In this document: piece after piece, positions 27,241 through 35,609 of the stretch
Numbering within the stretch: the stretch's first letter is position 1
How the letters are laid out: every line of letters starts with the position of its first letter
Origin: Sphingobacterium sp. UBA5670
GTDB taxonomy: Bacteria > Bacteroidota > Bacteroidia > Sphingobacteriales > Sphingobacteriaceae
Direction: 5' to 3'
Assembly (NCBI RefSeq): GCF_002420705.1
Contig: NZ_DIIM01000004.1
Span: 1-64,000 of the forward strand
Length of the DNA stretch: 64,000 bases
Notes under the pieces: model-generated
Databases searched by the model: none
The model's input: only the letters and a program-made list of their open reading frames with translations
Told to the model about the DNA's origin: nothing
Program-made: the position numbers and the translations under genes

Positions 27241-28818
27241 CTAACTTCTCATATTCAATCTTTCCTCTTGAAGATCCAGTAAACGGAGGTGTTTTCTAAT
27301 AATTTCTTCGTCCAACAAAAGCTCCTCACGGTTTTTATTAATAAGCCAGATACGTTGCGTTTCGAGAATGTCTATATAGATTTTTCGGTATTCTGTGTAG
27401 TTAATGATGATTTCGGAGCTCCGTAATTGATTTTCATATTTCTGTAATTGATCTTTCAGGGTTGGAAAACTTTCAACTTTATCTGCATAGTCGTTTCGGA
27501 TTTTGTCAACTGCAACCTGAGCGAGTCTGTTCTGGATTTCATAATCGATTTCCTTTTCGCTTCTTACAAAATCTCTATCCACCAATTTGACTTTTCTTAA
27601 TATAAAGGGAAGTGTTAATCCCTGGACAAGCAGCGTCAAAAGAATCACAACAAAAGTGATGAAAAGGATGAGGTTTCTTTGTGGGAAAGGGGTTCCGTCG
27701 GCTAAAGTTAATGGGATGGAAAGTGCTGCGGCCAAGGAAACAACACCGCGCATTCCAGTCCAACCGATGATTATAGGGGTCTGCCAACCTGGTGATTGCG
27801 CATCTGCAACTGTTATGAAGTTTCTCATGATCAATGTTGTAATTACTGCCGCGTATCCTGCAAAAACCCGAACGAGAATCAGTACGACAGTAACGGCTAC
27901 GCCATAGCCAATGGCTGTAGAAATATCCGTATCGCCTAAACCTGAAACAATTTCGGGTAAATCCAATCCGATAAGCATAAAAACTATACCATTCAGTAAA
28001 AAACAAAAGCTTTCCCATACGGTTACTGTGCGAATCCGGGATGCACTGCTCAAAAAATCATGGCTGCGATAAGAGAGGAATAAACCACCACTTACAACGG
28101 CCAATACGCCCGAAGCATGAAGCTGCTCCGTCACCAAGTACATTGAGAAAGGCGCGATGAAAGTAAGCAGTATATCTGTATTGGAATCGGTAGGTAAAAG
28201 TTTGTGCATTTTCAAAAAAATATATGCGATTGCAAGGCCAATTCCCACGCCGCCAATACACATCCAAATAAAGCTTCCGGCGGCTTGGTACCATACATAC
28301 TGACCTGTCGCAGCGGCGACCATGGCGAATCGAAAAATGATTAAAGAAGAAGCATCATTCAGCAAACTTTCACCTTCGAGAATCGAAGCCAGCCTTTTTG
28401 GTACTTTTACAAATTTTAAAATTGCTCCAGCACTAACAGCGTCAGGAGGTGAAACGATGCCTCCGAGTAGGAAGCCGAGCGCTAAGGAAAATCCCGGAAT
28501 GAAATAGTTTGCAAAAATCGCAACAGATAACGCTGTAAAGAACACGACAACAAAAGCAAAACTGAAAATAATCCTGCGCCAGCGCCAAAGTTCTTTCCAT
28601 GAGGTCGACCAAGCAGCTTCATATAACAGTGGTGGAAGAAAAATAATAAATATTAACTCGGGTTCTATTTTTATGGGCGGAACTCCTGGTATAAAACTAA
28701 TAGCTAGTCCAGCCAGTACCAGTAAAACAGGGTATGCAACCTGGATTTTTTTTGCCAGCATGATCAGCATGGTGATGAGTAGGACTAAAAATAGATAAAA
28801 TTCAAAATTTTCTAACAT
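27241..28818 (-). CDS. CPA1-family Na+/H+ antiporter
   Basis: 525 residues from the ATG at 28818; the frame two codons further up would need a TTG. About twelve membrane helices over residues 1-405, then a cytoplasmic tail of about 120 charged residues with coiled-coil character. Family motifs are clear: IIFLPPLLYEAAW, SPPDAVSAG and GESLLNDASSL, in which the D of LLND is the conserved ion-binding aspartate. It exchanges Na+ (or K+) for H+ across the inner membrane and so helps control pH and salt. It stands alone on the reverse strand, convergent with the small acidic gene. Confidence 0.92.
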   Translation of the reverse strand: MLENFEFYLFLVLLITMLIMLAKKIQVAYPVLLVLAGLAISFIPGVPPIKIEPELIFIIFLPPLLYEAAWSTSWKELWRWRRIIFSFAFVVVFFTALSVAIFANYFIPGFSLALGFLLGGIVSPPDAVSAGAILKFVKVPKRLASILEGESLLNDASSLIIFRFAMVAAATGQYVWYQAAGSFIWMCIGGVGIGLAIAYIFLKMHKLLPTDSNTDILLTFIAPFSMYLVTEQLHASGVLAVVSGGLFLSYRSHDFLSSASRIRTVTVWESFCFLLNGIVFMLIGLDLPEIVSGLGDTDISTAIGYGVAVTVVLILVRVFAGYAAVITTLIMRNFITVADAQSPGWQTPIIIGWTGMRGVVSLAAALSIPLTLADGTPFPQRNLILFITFVVILLTLLVQGLTLPFILRKVKLVDRDFVRSEKEIDYEIQNRLAQVAVDKIRNDYADKVESFPTLKDQLQKYENQLRSSEIIINYTEYRKIYIDILETQRIWLINKNREELLLDEEIIRKHLRLLDLQEERLNMRS

Positions 28819-29075
28819 ATACAAATTTTAGGTACCTAAATATAAATCAAATTTCCAGAAATATTTAGACTGACAGGATAGGGGGCAAAGCTTTTTTCCA
28901 TCTCTCCAAATTTAAAGGGGAGATAGGATGTATGTTACGGAATTTACAGAAGCCATATTCAATGTATAAATGATAAAGGACAAAGTAGAGATCTTGATCG
29001 TATCACTTTTTATTTGTCTATTTTGTGACCAATAATCGATCAGAAGTATTATTTTTAAGCATATTTATACTCGTC

Positions 29076-30212
29076 ATGAAGAATCTAAGCTGCATATTGA
29101 TCCTCCTATTTCTTTTTTTGAGCAATAGCCAGGCAAGCGGGCACAAAAACGTTTTATTGCTTCTCGGGTCGGCTAATCCTGATGTGCTGACAAGTCGGGT
29201 GGATGTGGCTGCGCAGCTTTATAGAATACGTACGATAGATGCTGTCATTGTCTCGGGAGGATGTGGAGCTCATGGATCCAAGATTTGCGAGGCCTCTTCA
29301 ATGGCTCTGCAGCTCGCTGGTAAAGGTGTACCATCAAGCTTAATCTTCAAAGAAGAAAACTCGAAGACAACTGTGCAGAATTATATTTTCAGCAGGCGTT
29401 TAAAAAATGAAGCTGGTCAGCGAATTATACAAGGAGGAGATACGGTGTATGTCGTTTCGGACCATTGGCACGCTATCGCTGTTGCTGCTCGATTGGAGAA
29501 ATATGATGGCGTGACCGCGAAGTTTTTTATTGAAGGATCTATACAACCGAAAAAAGAAGATCGACTGGATTATGCAGCTATATTTAACGGCTACGAAGAT
29601 AATCGCCTATTCACTTTGAAGGGGACCTGGCTCACTCCAGAAGCCGTATGGACAAAAAGAGATAGTATTTATTATCTGAGCCAAGACATTATCTATGCGA
29701 CTGATTCCAGTAACTCATCTTACAGCGTCAGCCCAGCGAAGAAACTGTTCCCATTTTTGGCAACGAGCTCAGAATTCAATCCGCCCATATTTGTTGATAA
29801 CCGCTCGTTTTGGTATATTTTATTTGACGGTCGTTGCCGAAAAGTTTCAAAGAAGGATTTTACTATTTTACAGGATCAACCAATAAATGAATGGCTGAAA
29901 TTGCCAGATAGCCTAAATTGGAGTGAATTTAATACGGGATATATACAAACAAATAAGTTGGTACTGATCGGCAATGAGAAGATGCTATTGGCGGAGAAAA
30001 ATGGAAAGCAGTTTAACAGGATAAAGATCACTTCAGCAGAACGATATTTCACTAACTGGCCATATAGTTGGGCCAAAGGTAATGTAAGTGCTATTGGGCA
30101 AAAGAATGATAAAATTGTGCTATACCGTAATATGGAATCCGTGGAATTTGATCCTGGGTCAAGGATTATTGGAAAAGCCTTCGCGTTAAAGCTGAAATGG
30201 ATCTCAAATTAA
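29076..30212 (+). CDS. DUF218 (YdcF/SanA-like) protein with unknown C-terminal domain
   Basis: 378 residues from the ATG at 29076, which starts a signal peptide (MKNLSCILILLFLFLSNSQA); the open frame begins 17 codons upstream. Residues about 24-165 form a DUF218 domain: VLLLLGSANPDV, DAVIVSGGCGAHGSKICEA (first acidic and glycine-rich motifs) and VYVVSDHWHAIAVAARL, which resembles the late 'TS..H..RA' motif. DUF218 proteins such as ElyC and SanA affect envelope integrity. The remaining 200 residues are rich in beta strands and repeated Y/W/K patterns, and I cannot place them. No operon partner. Confidence 0.7.
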   Translation: MKNLSCILILLFLFLSNSQASGHKNVLLLLGSANPDVLTSRVDVAAQLYRIRTIDAVIVSGGCGAHGSKICEASSMALQLAGKGVPSSLIFKEENSKTTVQNYIFSRRLKNEAGQRIIQGGDTVYVVSDHWHAIAVAARLEKYDGVTAKFFIEGSIQPKKEDRLDYAAIFNGYEDNRLFTLKGTWLTPEAVWTKRDSIYYLSQDIIYATDSSNSSYSVSPAKKLFPFLATSSEFNPPIFVDNRSFWYILFDGRCRKVSKKDFTILQDQPINEWLKLPDSLNWSEFNTGYIQTNKLVLIGNEKMLLAEKNGKQFNRIKITSAERYFTNWPYSWAKGNVSAIGQKNDKIVLYRNMESVEFDPGSRIIGKAFALKLKWISN

Positions 30213-30243
30213 AAGAATCGTTATTTTACACAGGCTAAGTCTT

Positions 30244-30269
30244 GCCATGATCGTCAGTAGGATCATGGC
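30244..30269 (+). terminator. Weak terminator-like hairpin
   Basis: GCCATGATC (30244-30252) pairs with GATCATGGC (30261-30269), loop of 8, only TCTTTG follows. It lies 32 bases after the DUF218 stop. Confidence 0.45.
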
Positions 30270-30347
30270 GTCTTTGAAAGAAGAAGGTAATATTGGTAAG
30301 TATTGAGGACAGCATAGTCCCAATAGCTTAAACAAAAATGTTTACTC

Positions 30348-30821
30348 CTAATTTTGTGGGAGAAACAGAGGAAGACGGGTTGTATTCACAATTTCCTTCA
30401 TCACAAAATAACTTTCCATATGTCTGATCCCTTTGATCGTCGCTAGTTTATTAAAATTGAATTCATGATAGTGATCAACATCCCTTACCATCACTTTTAT
30501 TTGATAGTCAAATGCGCCCGTTACGTGAAAACATTCGGCCACCTCTGGAAATTTCTGTATCTCTTCCATAAATAACAGGGCACTTTCATTCGAATGCTTT
30601 TCCATGCTAATGGATACCAAGACCATCAAATTAAGATCAAGTTTTCTTCTATCCAACAGGTAGACAGGCTGCTTCAATACTGAGTTTGCTGTCAATTTCT
30701 TGATTCTTTCATATACTGGAGTCATTGATAAACTAACACGGTCTGATATTTCCTTGTTGCTTATGTTGGCATCCTGTTGCAATAGGTCCAAAATCATGAG
30801 GTCTTTCTCATCCAATTTCAT
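30348..30821 (-). CDS. Lrp/AsnC-family regulator
   Basis: 157 residues: N-terminal helix-turn-helix (MKLDEKDLMILDLLQQDANISNKEIS ... PVYERIKKL, residues 1-42) and a C-terminal RAM ligand domain (residues about 65-145; 'ECFHVTGAFDYQIKVMVRD'). Lrp-type proteins sense amino acids or other nitrogen compounds and often control the divergent gene. Here it faces the ethanolamine-type operon across 191 bases, which makes it the likely specific regulator of that pathway. The intergenic region has a TTTTA-C-TAAAA palindrome at 30907-30917 as a possible site. Confidence 0.9.
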   Translation of the reverse strand: MKLDEKDLMILDLLQQDANISNKEISDRVSLSMTPVYERIKKLTANSVLKQPVYLLDRRKLDLNLMVLVSISMEKHSNESALLFMEEIQKFPEVAECFHVTGAFDYQIKVMVRDVDHYHEFNFNKLATIKGIRHMESYFVMKEIVNTTRLPLFLPQN

Positions 30822-30906
30822 TAGGGCAGTAAATTAATTCTAAAAAAAATAAATCAAAGAATATAGTTAGATCCTATACACTATGAAAATAAATATAATA
30901 ATATTG

Positions 30907-30917
30907 TTTTACTAAAA
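30907..30917. promoter_or_regulatory. Small palindrome in the Lrp/permease divergent region
   Basis: TTTTACTAAAA, a 5+1+5 palindrome midway between the divergent starts at 30821 and 31013. AT-rich palindromes are typical Lrp targets, but this one is short and the region is AT-rich anyway. Confidence 0.25.
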
Positions 30918-31012
30918 TAGCTATAATCGTAGATATATAACACTACAATTTGAACAATAAGTAGTAAATTTATTTTAGTTAATTACATCAATTTACCAAC
31001 CTAAATAAAATT

Positions 31013-32335
31013 ATGAGTGAGCCTCAATTAAAGAAAGTCCTTGGTCCTGTTATGTTGTGGGGTTTAGGTGTAGGCTATGTAATCTCGGGAATGTATTTTG
31101 GATGGAATCTCGGTTTGGCTGAAGGAGGCACATTGGGGTTAGCCATTGCTACGATATTCGTTATTATCATGTATCTAACATTTACCTTCAGCTATACGGA
31201 GATGGCCTGTGCGATTCCCAAAGCCGGTGGAGCCTTTGAATATGCCAATAGGGGATTGGGCAAACACTTGGGATTTGTTGCTGGAATTGCACAAAATATT
31301 GAATTTGTCTTTGCTCCGCCTGCGATAGCAGCGGCAATAGGTGCTTACTTACATTTACTACATCCATCAGTCAACTACCTTACTTTTGCTATTGGGGCCT
31401 ACGTCATTTTTACCTCGATGAATATTTTGGGCGTAAAGCTCGCAGCATCATTTGAATTAGTCGTGACCGTTCTGGCAGTTGTCGAATTATTGATATTTGC
31501 AGGCGTGACGCTACCAGCATTTGAATTTTCCAATCTTGAACACAATGCACTTCCTCATGGCTTCTCCGGTATTTTTGCAGCTATCCCTTTTGCAATTTGG
31601 TTTTTTCTAGCCATTGAAGGCGTGGCCAATGTCGCAGAAGAAACGATCAATCCGCAAAAGAATGTATTAATTGGCTTTGGATCGGCAATCGTAACTTTAG
31701 TTGTACTGTGTATCATCACATTTTTGTCTGCGGTTGGCGTCGCGGGCTGGGAAGCCGTTGTATACCCTATCGGCAGTACAGAGCCATCGGATTCACCATT
31801 ACCACTCGCCATTGCAAATGTGATTGACAATCACCATATTCTCTATAAATTACTCATAGGTGTTGGTCTTTTGGGGCTTATAGCCTCTTTTCACGGTATC
31901 ATTCTCGCTGGTGGCAGGACTACATTTGAGTTTGGAAGGGTAGGGTATGCACCCTCAATACTCGGGAAAGTACATTCGCGATTTAAAACCCCAGCCAATG
32001 CACTGCTGATCAATATGGCTATTGGGATCATAGCACTGCTTACGGGCAAGACAGCAGGCATTATTACCGTCGCTTGCTTTGGTGCTATCTGTCTGTACAT
32101 TATATCTATGTGGTCATTTTTTGCTCTGCGAAAAAAAGAACCGATGCTGGAACGTCCTTTCAAAGTCCCTATGTATCCCATTTTTCCAATGATTGCGTTG
32201 ATTATTGCCGTTGTGTGCCTTATTGCAATGATATATTATAACCCATTGACAGCCTTATTATTCTTTGGGCTTGTTATCTTATCCTATCTCTATTTCCTAA
32301 TCTTCCTTGACAAGGACAAAACCATCAAATTATGA
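31013..32335 (+). CDS. eat: Amino-acid/ethanolamine permease (APC superfamily, EutP/Eat type)
   Basis: 440 residues with twelve membrane helices. The first helices carry the segment GYVISGMYFGWNLGLAEGG (residues about 22-40), the hallmark of the ethanolamine permease branch of the APC superfamily, and 'ETINPQKN' follows helix 6. APC transporters import their substrate with a proton or sodium gradient. It is the first gene of the operon; its last codon overlaps the start of the ligase gene (ATGA overlap at 32332). Substrate ethanolamine is inferred from the family branch and from an alcohol dehydrogenase in the operon; other amino alcohols or amines are possible. Confidence 0.8.
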   Translation: MSEPQLKKVLGPVMLWGLGVGYVISGMYFGWNLGLAEGGTLGLAIATIFVIIMYLTFTFSYTEMACAIPKAGGAFEYANRGLGKHLGFVAGIAQNIEFVFAPPAIAAAIGAYLHLLHPSVNYLTFAIGAYVIFTSMNILGVKLAASFELVVTVLAVVELLIFAGVTLPAFEFSNLEHNALPHGFSGIFAAIPFAIWFFLAIEGVANVAEETINPQKNVLIGFGSAIVTLVVLCIITFLSAVGVAGWEAVVYPIGSTEPSDSPLPLAIANVIDNHHILYKLLIGVGLLGLIASFHGIILAGGRTTFEFGRVGYAPSILGKVHSRFKTPANALLINMAIGIIALLTGKTAGIITVACFGAICLYIISMWSFFALRKKEPMLERPFKVPMYPIFPMIALIIAVVCLIAMIYYNPLTALLFFGLVILSYLYFLIFLDKDKTIKL

Positions 32336-33693
32336 TCGATAAAAATGAAATTATTTCCAAACTAAAAGAGAGTACAAGCGCACATGTGAAAGTGGCTGTT
32401 GCCGATATAGACGGTGTTTTAAGGGGTAAATTTATGCACCGTGATAAGTTTATCTCTGCGCTTGACAATGAATTCGGATTTTGTTCGGTGGTGTTTGGAT
32501 GGGATGTTAACGATCAGGTCTATGATAACGTGGAAATTACGGGTTGGCATACGGGATATGGCGATTTCCCTGCACGTATAGATGGAAATACATTTCGGCT
32601 AATTCCCTGGCAGGAAGATATTCCTTTTTTTCTAGCTGATTTTGATTCTCCAATTTCGCGGGATCAGAATGTATGCCCAAGATCACTCCTCAAAAATATT
32701 ATTTCACAGTCAGAGGCTGCCGGATATAAGCCAATTTTTTCACAGGAATTCGAGTGGTTTAATTTTGTGAAGGCAAATAACGGATCTTCAGTAAGTGTCT
32801 TCAAAGATATGATACCAATTACTTCAGGTATGTTTGGTTATTCCATCTTACGGATGTCCGATAATTATGGTTTTTTTCAGGACCTGTTAGCCATGCTGGA
32901 AAAGTTTGGTGTACCACTTGAAGGATTACATACAGAGACGGGACCAGGTGTACTTGAAGCTGCGATCCAATGCAGTGACGCTCTTGAAGCTGCAGATAGG
33001 GCGACACTCTTCAAATCTGCTGTAAAAGAAATTGGAAAGAAACATGGTATCACTGCGAGTTTCATGGCTAAGCAGACAAAAGAGCTGCCAGGCTGCAGCG
33101 GGCACATACATCAGAGCCTTTGGGATCTCAATCAAGACAGAAACCTCTTTTATGATAAAGGAGACCATCTTGGAATGAGCCCACTGATGAAGCATTTTCT
33201 TGCAGGTCAATTGTATTGTTTGCCGGATATACTTCCGCTGTTTGCACCTACTGTTAACAGCTACAAAAGGTTAACCGAAGGGGCCTGGGCACCGACAACA
33301 CTGACTTGGGGCATAGATAACCGTACTACAGCGCTTCGGGTTATTGAAGGGGGAGCCAAAGCTACACGTATTGAACATCGTGTTGTTGGATCGGATGTGA
33401 ATCCTTATCTGGCTATAGCTGCATGTTTAGCAAGTGGACTATATGGTATCAAACATAAGTTGTCTCTAGAAAATGCACATACTGTTGGCAATGGCTATAA
33501 AGATCTCCAGCATGGCATCTTGCCAAGAAATCTATTTGAAGCCACTACCCGAATGGCACAATCTGAAGTAGCATATCAATTATTTGGCGAAAAGTTTGTC
33601 GACCATTTCTGCAAATCCAGAATATGGGAGTGGCGGCAGTTTTCAGAACAAGTAACTGATTGGGAAACAAAAAGATATTTTGAAATTATTTAA
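32332..33693 (+). CDS. Glutamine-synthetase-like gamma-glutamyl-amine ligase
   Basis: 453 residues, glutamine synthetase fold. Beta-grasp N-terminus (VAVADIDGVLRGKF) and catalytic domain with the metal glutamates in FSQEFEWF (E139, E141), ETGPGVLEAAI (202-211), the ATP/metal H258 in CSGHIHQS and the arginine motifs GAWAPTTLTWGIDNRTTALRV. It is of the divergent class that includes PuuA (gamma-glutamylputrescine synthetase), IpuC and Streptomyces GlnA4, which join glutamate to an amine instead of ammonia. With the permease before it and an alcohol dehydrogenase after, the expected product is gamma-glutamylethanolamide. Translationally coupled to the permease by an ATGA overlap. Confidence 0.85.
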   Translation: MIDKNEIISKLKESTSAHVKVAVADIDGVLRGKFMHRDKFISALDNEFGFCSVVFGWDVNDQVYDNVEITGWHTGYGDFPARIDGNTFRLIPWQEDIPFFLADFDSPISRDQNVCPRSLLKNIISQSEAAGYKPIFSQEFEWFNFVKANNGSSVSVFKDMIPITSGMFGYSILRMSDNYGFFQDLLAMLEKFGVPLEGLHTETGPGVLEAAIQCSDALEAADRATLFKSAVKEIGKKHGITASFMAKQTKELPGCSGHIHQSLWDLNQDRNLFYDKGDHLGMSPLMKHFLAGQLYCLPDILPLFAPTVNSYKRLTEGAWAPTTLTWGIDNRTTALRVIEGGAKATRIEHRVVGSDVNPYLAIAACLASGLYGIKHKLSLENAHTVGNGYKDLQHGILPRNLFEATTRMAQSEVAYQLFGEKFVDHFCKSRIWEWRQFSEQVTDWETKRYFEII

Positions 33694-33700
33694 CTGAACG

Positions 33701-34858
33701 ATGGATACAGCAAAAATTTATGGTTTTAATTTTCCGACGCCAATCCGTTTTGGTGCCGGAGCAATCAATGAACTGCCTGACTACCTGTTGGCGCACGGAC
33801 TTAATCGTCCGTTGTTAGTAACCGATTCCACAATCGCCGAACTGCCTTTTTTTAAAGATATTCAGCAGAAGTTGACGCATAAAGGGATTGATGTAATTGT
33901 CTTTCATGACCTACACAAAAACCCCGTAAAATCAGACGTTCTTTTAGGTGGGGATGTATTTAGGGGGCAAAATAGAGATTCCGTTATTGGTATTGGTGGT
34001 GGTGCGGCACTGGATGTTGCCCGAGCGATAGCTTTGCGTGCAAACCATCATCGGGACCTGTTTGACTATGATGATCTGATCGGCGGAGATATCTATGTGA
34101 CCAATGAAATACCACCATTGATCACAGTACCGACGACAGCAGGAACAGGAAGCGAGGTAGGACGCAGCGCCATTATTTCCGAAGATGAAACCAAGAAAAA
34201 GCGGATTTTGTTTAGCCCGAGGTTAATGGCAAGGATAGTATTTGCTGATCCCTTGCTTACAATGGACCTTCCACCGTTTATTACGGCGGCGACGGGAATG
34301 GACGCCCTTACGCATAATATGGAAGCCTATCTGGCCAAAGGGTATCATCCGATGTGTGATGGTATAGCTCTTGAAGGAATGGCGATGGTAGCCAGCTCAA
34401 TTGAGAAGGCCACTAAGGAGTCCGATTTGGCATCGCGTTCAAACATGCTTTTAGCGTCACTGATGGGGGCTGTTGCCTTTCAAAAGGGATTAGGCGTGGT
34501 CCATAGCTTGGCACATCCTTTATCATCACTTCTCGACACGCATCATGGACTGGCCAATGCCGTGAATCTACCTTATGGAATGCAGTTTAATTATGTCGGT
34601 TTTGAAGATCGTTTCGAGCGTATTGCCATGGCCTTGGGGCTTGGTAACAACGCTGGAGATCGAGTCGTAGACTATCTATTTGATCTCAATACACGCTTGG
34701 GTCTACCTACTCAGCTATCGGCCATCGGTGTAGAAAAGCATCATTTGGAACCGTTATCGGAACTAGCATTTGCCGATTTTTGTCATCCATCAAACCCTAA
34801 ACCTGTTAGTACAGCAGATTTTAGAGTTATTTATGAGACCGCATATGGAGAAAAGTAA
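33701..34858 (+). CDS. Iron-containing alcohol dehydrogenase
   Basis: 385 residues, group III dehydrogenase. NAD-binding loop GIGGGAALDVARAI (97-110) and the four metal ligands of FucO-type enzymes in equivalent places: D201 and H205 (GMDALTHNMEAY), H268 (VVHSLAHPL) and H282 (DTHHGLANA). It oxidises a primary alcohol to an aldehyde with NAD. PuuB in the Puu pathway is an amine oxidase, so an alcohol dehydrogenase here points to an amino-alcohol substrate: gamma-glutamylethanolamide to gamma-glutamyl-aminoacetaldehyde. It starts 7 bases after the ligase stop. Confidence 0.9.
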   Translation: MDTAKIYGFNFPTPIRFGAGAINELPDYLLAHGLNRPLLVTDSTIAELPFFKDIQQKLTHKGIDVIVFHDLHKNPVKSDVLLGGDVFRGQNRDSVIGIGGGAALDVARAIALRANHHRDLFDYDDLIGGDIYVTNEIPPLITVPTTAGTGSEVGRSAIISEDETKKKRILFSPRLMARIVFADPLLTMDLPPFITAATGMDALTHNMEAYLAKGYHPMCDGIALEGMAMVASSIEKATKESDLASRSNMLLASLMGAVAFQKGLGVVHSLAHPLSSLLDTHHGLANAVNLPYGMQFNYVGFEDRFERIAMALGLGNNAGDRVVDYLFDLNTRLGLPTQLSAIGVEKHHLEPLSELAFADFCHPSNPKPVSTADFRVIYETAYGEK

Positions 34859-34859
34859 A

Positions 34860-35609
34860 ATGGTAAATATTGGCGTCAGCGCCTGTTTTTTTTATCCAGA
34901 TACCGAAAGGACAGTCTTTGGTCATAAGTCATTAAGTTATATGGAAAATGACATGGCCAGATGGATAGGTAAAAAAGGTGTACTCCCCGTGCTATTGCCT
35001 GATCTTGAGGGTACATTACTAGAAGATATCCTAGATCAGATGGATGGTATAATTCTGCAGGGTGGGAGTGATATAGCACCACAGCATTACGGGGAGGAAC
35101 CAATAGGTTCTTGGAAAGGGGATCCATATAGGGATCAATATGAGTTAAAAATATTGGATTATGCTATAAAACACCATAAGCCTGTCTTAGGAATCTGCCG
35201 CGGATTTCAGTTGATGAATGTATATTTTGGAGGTACGATGTATCAGGATATCGCCAGTCAACTACCTCATGCAGGGATGCACCGGTCAGCAAGCTTATAT
35301 GATAAGATCAATCATCCGATATATATCGAACAAGGAACACTTTTCGACAAGTTGTATGGCCATGTTCTTAACCCATTGGTAAACACTGTACATCATCAGG
35401 CCGTTAAAGATCTTGGCCGCGATCTCGAAGTATATGCGCGCTCGGAAGATGGATTTGTCGAAGCATTCGGCTATAGCAAAGAAGCGCCTGGTAAGGTCAT
35501 GGGTGTGCAATGGCATCCTGAATTTTCTCAAACCCAGGCAGGTAAACTTTTAGATGAAGAATTGATTTTTAATGTTTTTATAGAACATGCAAGAGAACAT
35601 AGCAATTAG
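34860..35609 (+). CDS. Class I glutamine-amidotransferase-like gamma-glutamyl hydrolase (PuuD/peptidase C26)
   Basis: 249 residues from the ATG at 34860, which has a GGAG ribosome-binding sequence 9 bases upstream and lies 1 base after the dehydrogenase stop; an ATG at 34845 would overlap it. The catalytic triad of the C26 family is present: C113 in LGICRGFQ, H219 and E221 in QWHPEF. The ILQGGSDIAPQHYGE segment is typical of PuuD, the gamma-glutamyl-GABA hydrolase. It releases free glutamate from a gamma-glutamyl amide; here the predicted substrate is gamma-glutamylglycine. It overlaps the aldehyde dehydrogenase by 23 bases. Confidence 0.9.
   Translation: MVNIGVSACFFYPDTERTVFGHKSLSYMENDMARWIGKKGVLPVLLPDLEGTLLEDILDQMDGIILQGGSDIAPQHYGEEPIGSWKGDPYRDQYELKILDYAIKHHKPVLGICRGFQLMNVYFGGTMYQDIASQLPHAGMHRSASLYDKINHPIYIEQGTLFDKLYGHVLNPLVNTVHHQAVKDLGRDLEVYARSEDGFVEAFGYSKEAPGKVMGVQWHPEFSQTQAGKLLDEELIFNVFIEHAREHSN

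Noticed and set aside
32332..33693. Ordinary glutamine synthetase
   Set aside because: Length (453), divergent sequence and operon with permease, PuuD and two dehydrogenases point to a gamma-glutamyl-amine ligase instead.
34770..34859. 30 extra codons of the PuuD-like gene
   Set aside because: They lie inside the alcohol dehydrogenase gene; a GGAG sequence favours the ATG at 34860.
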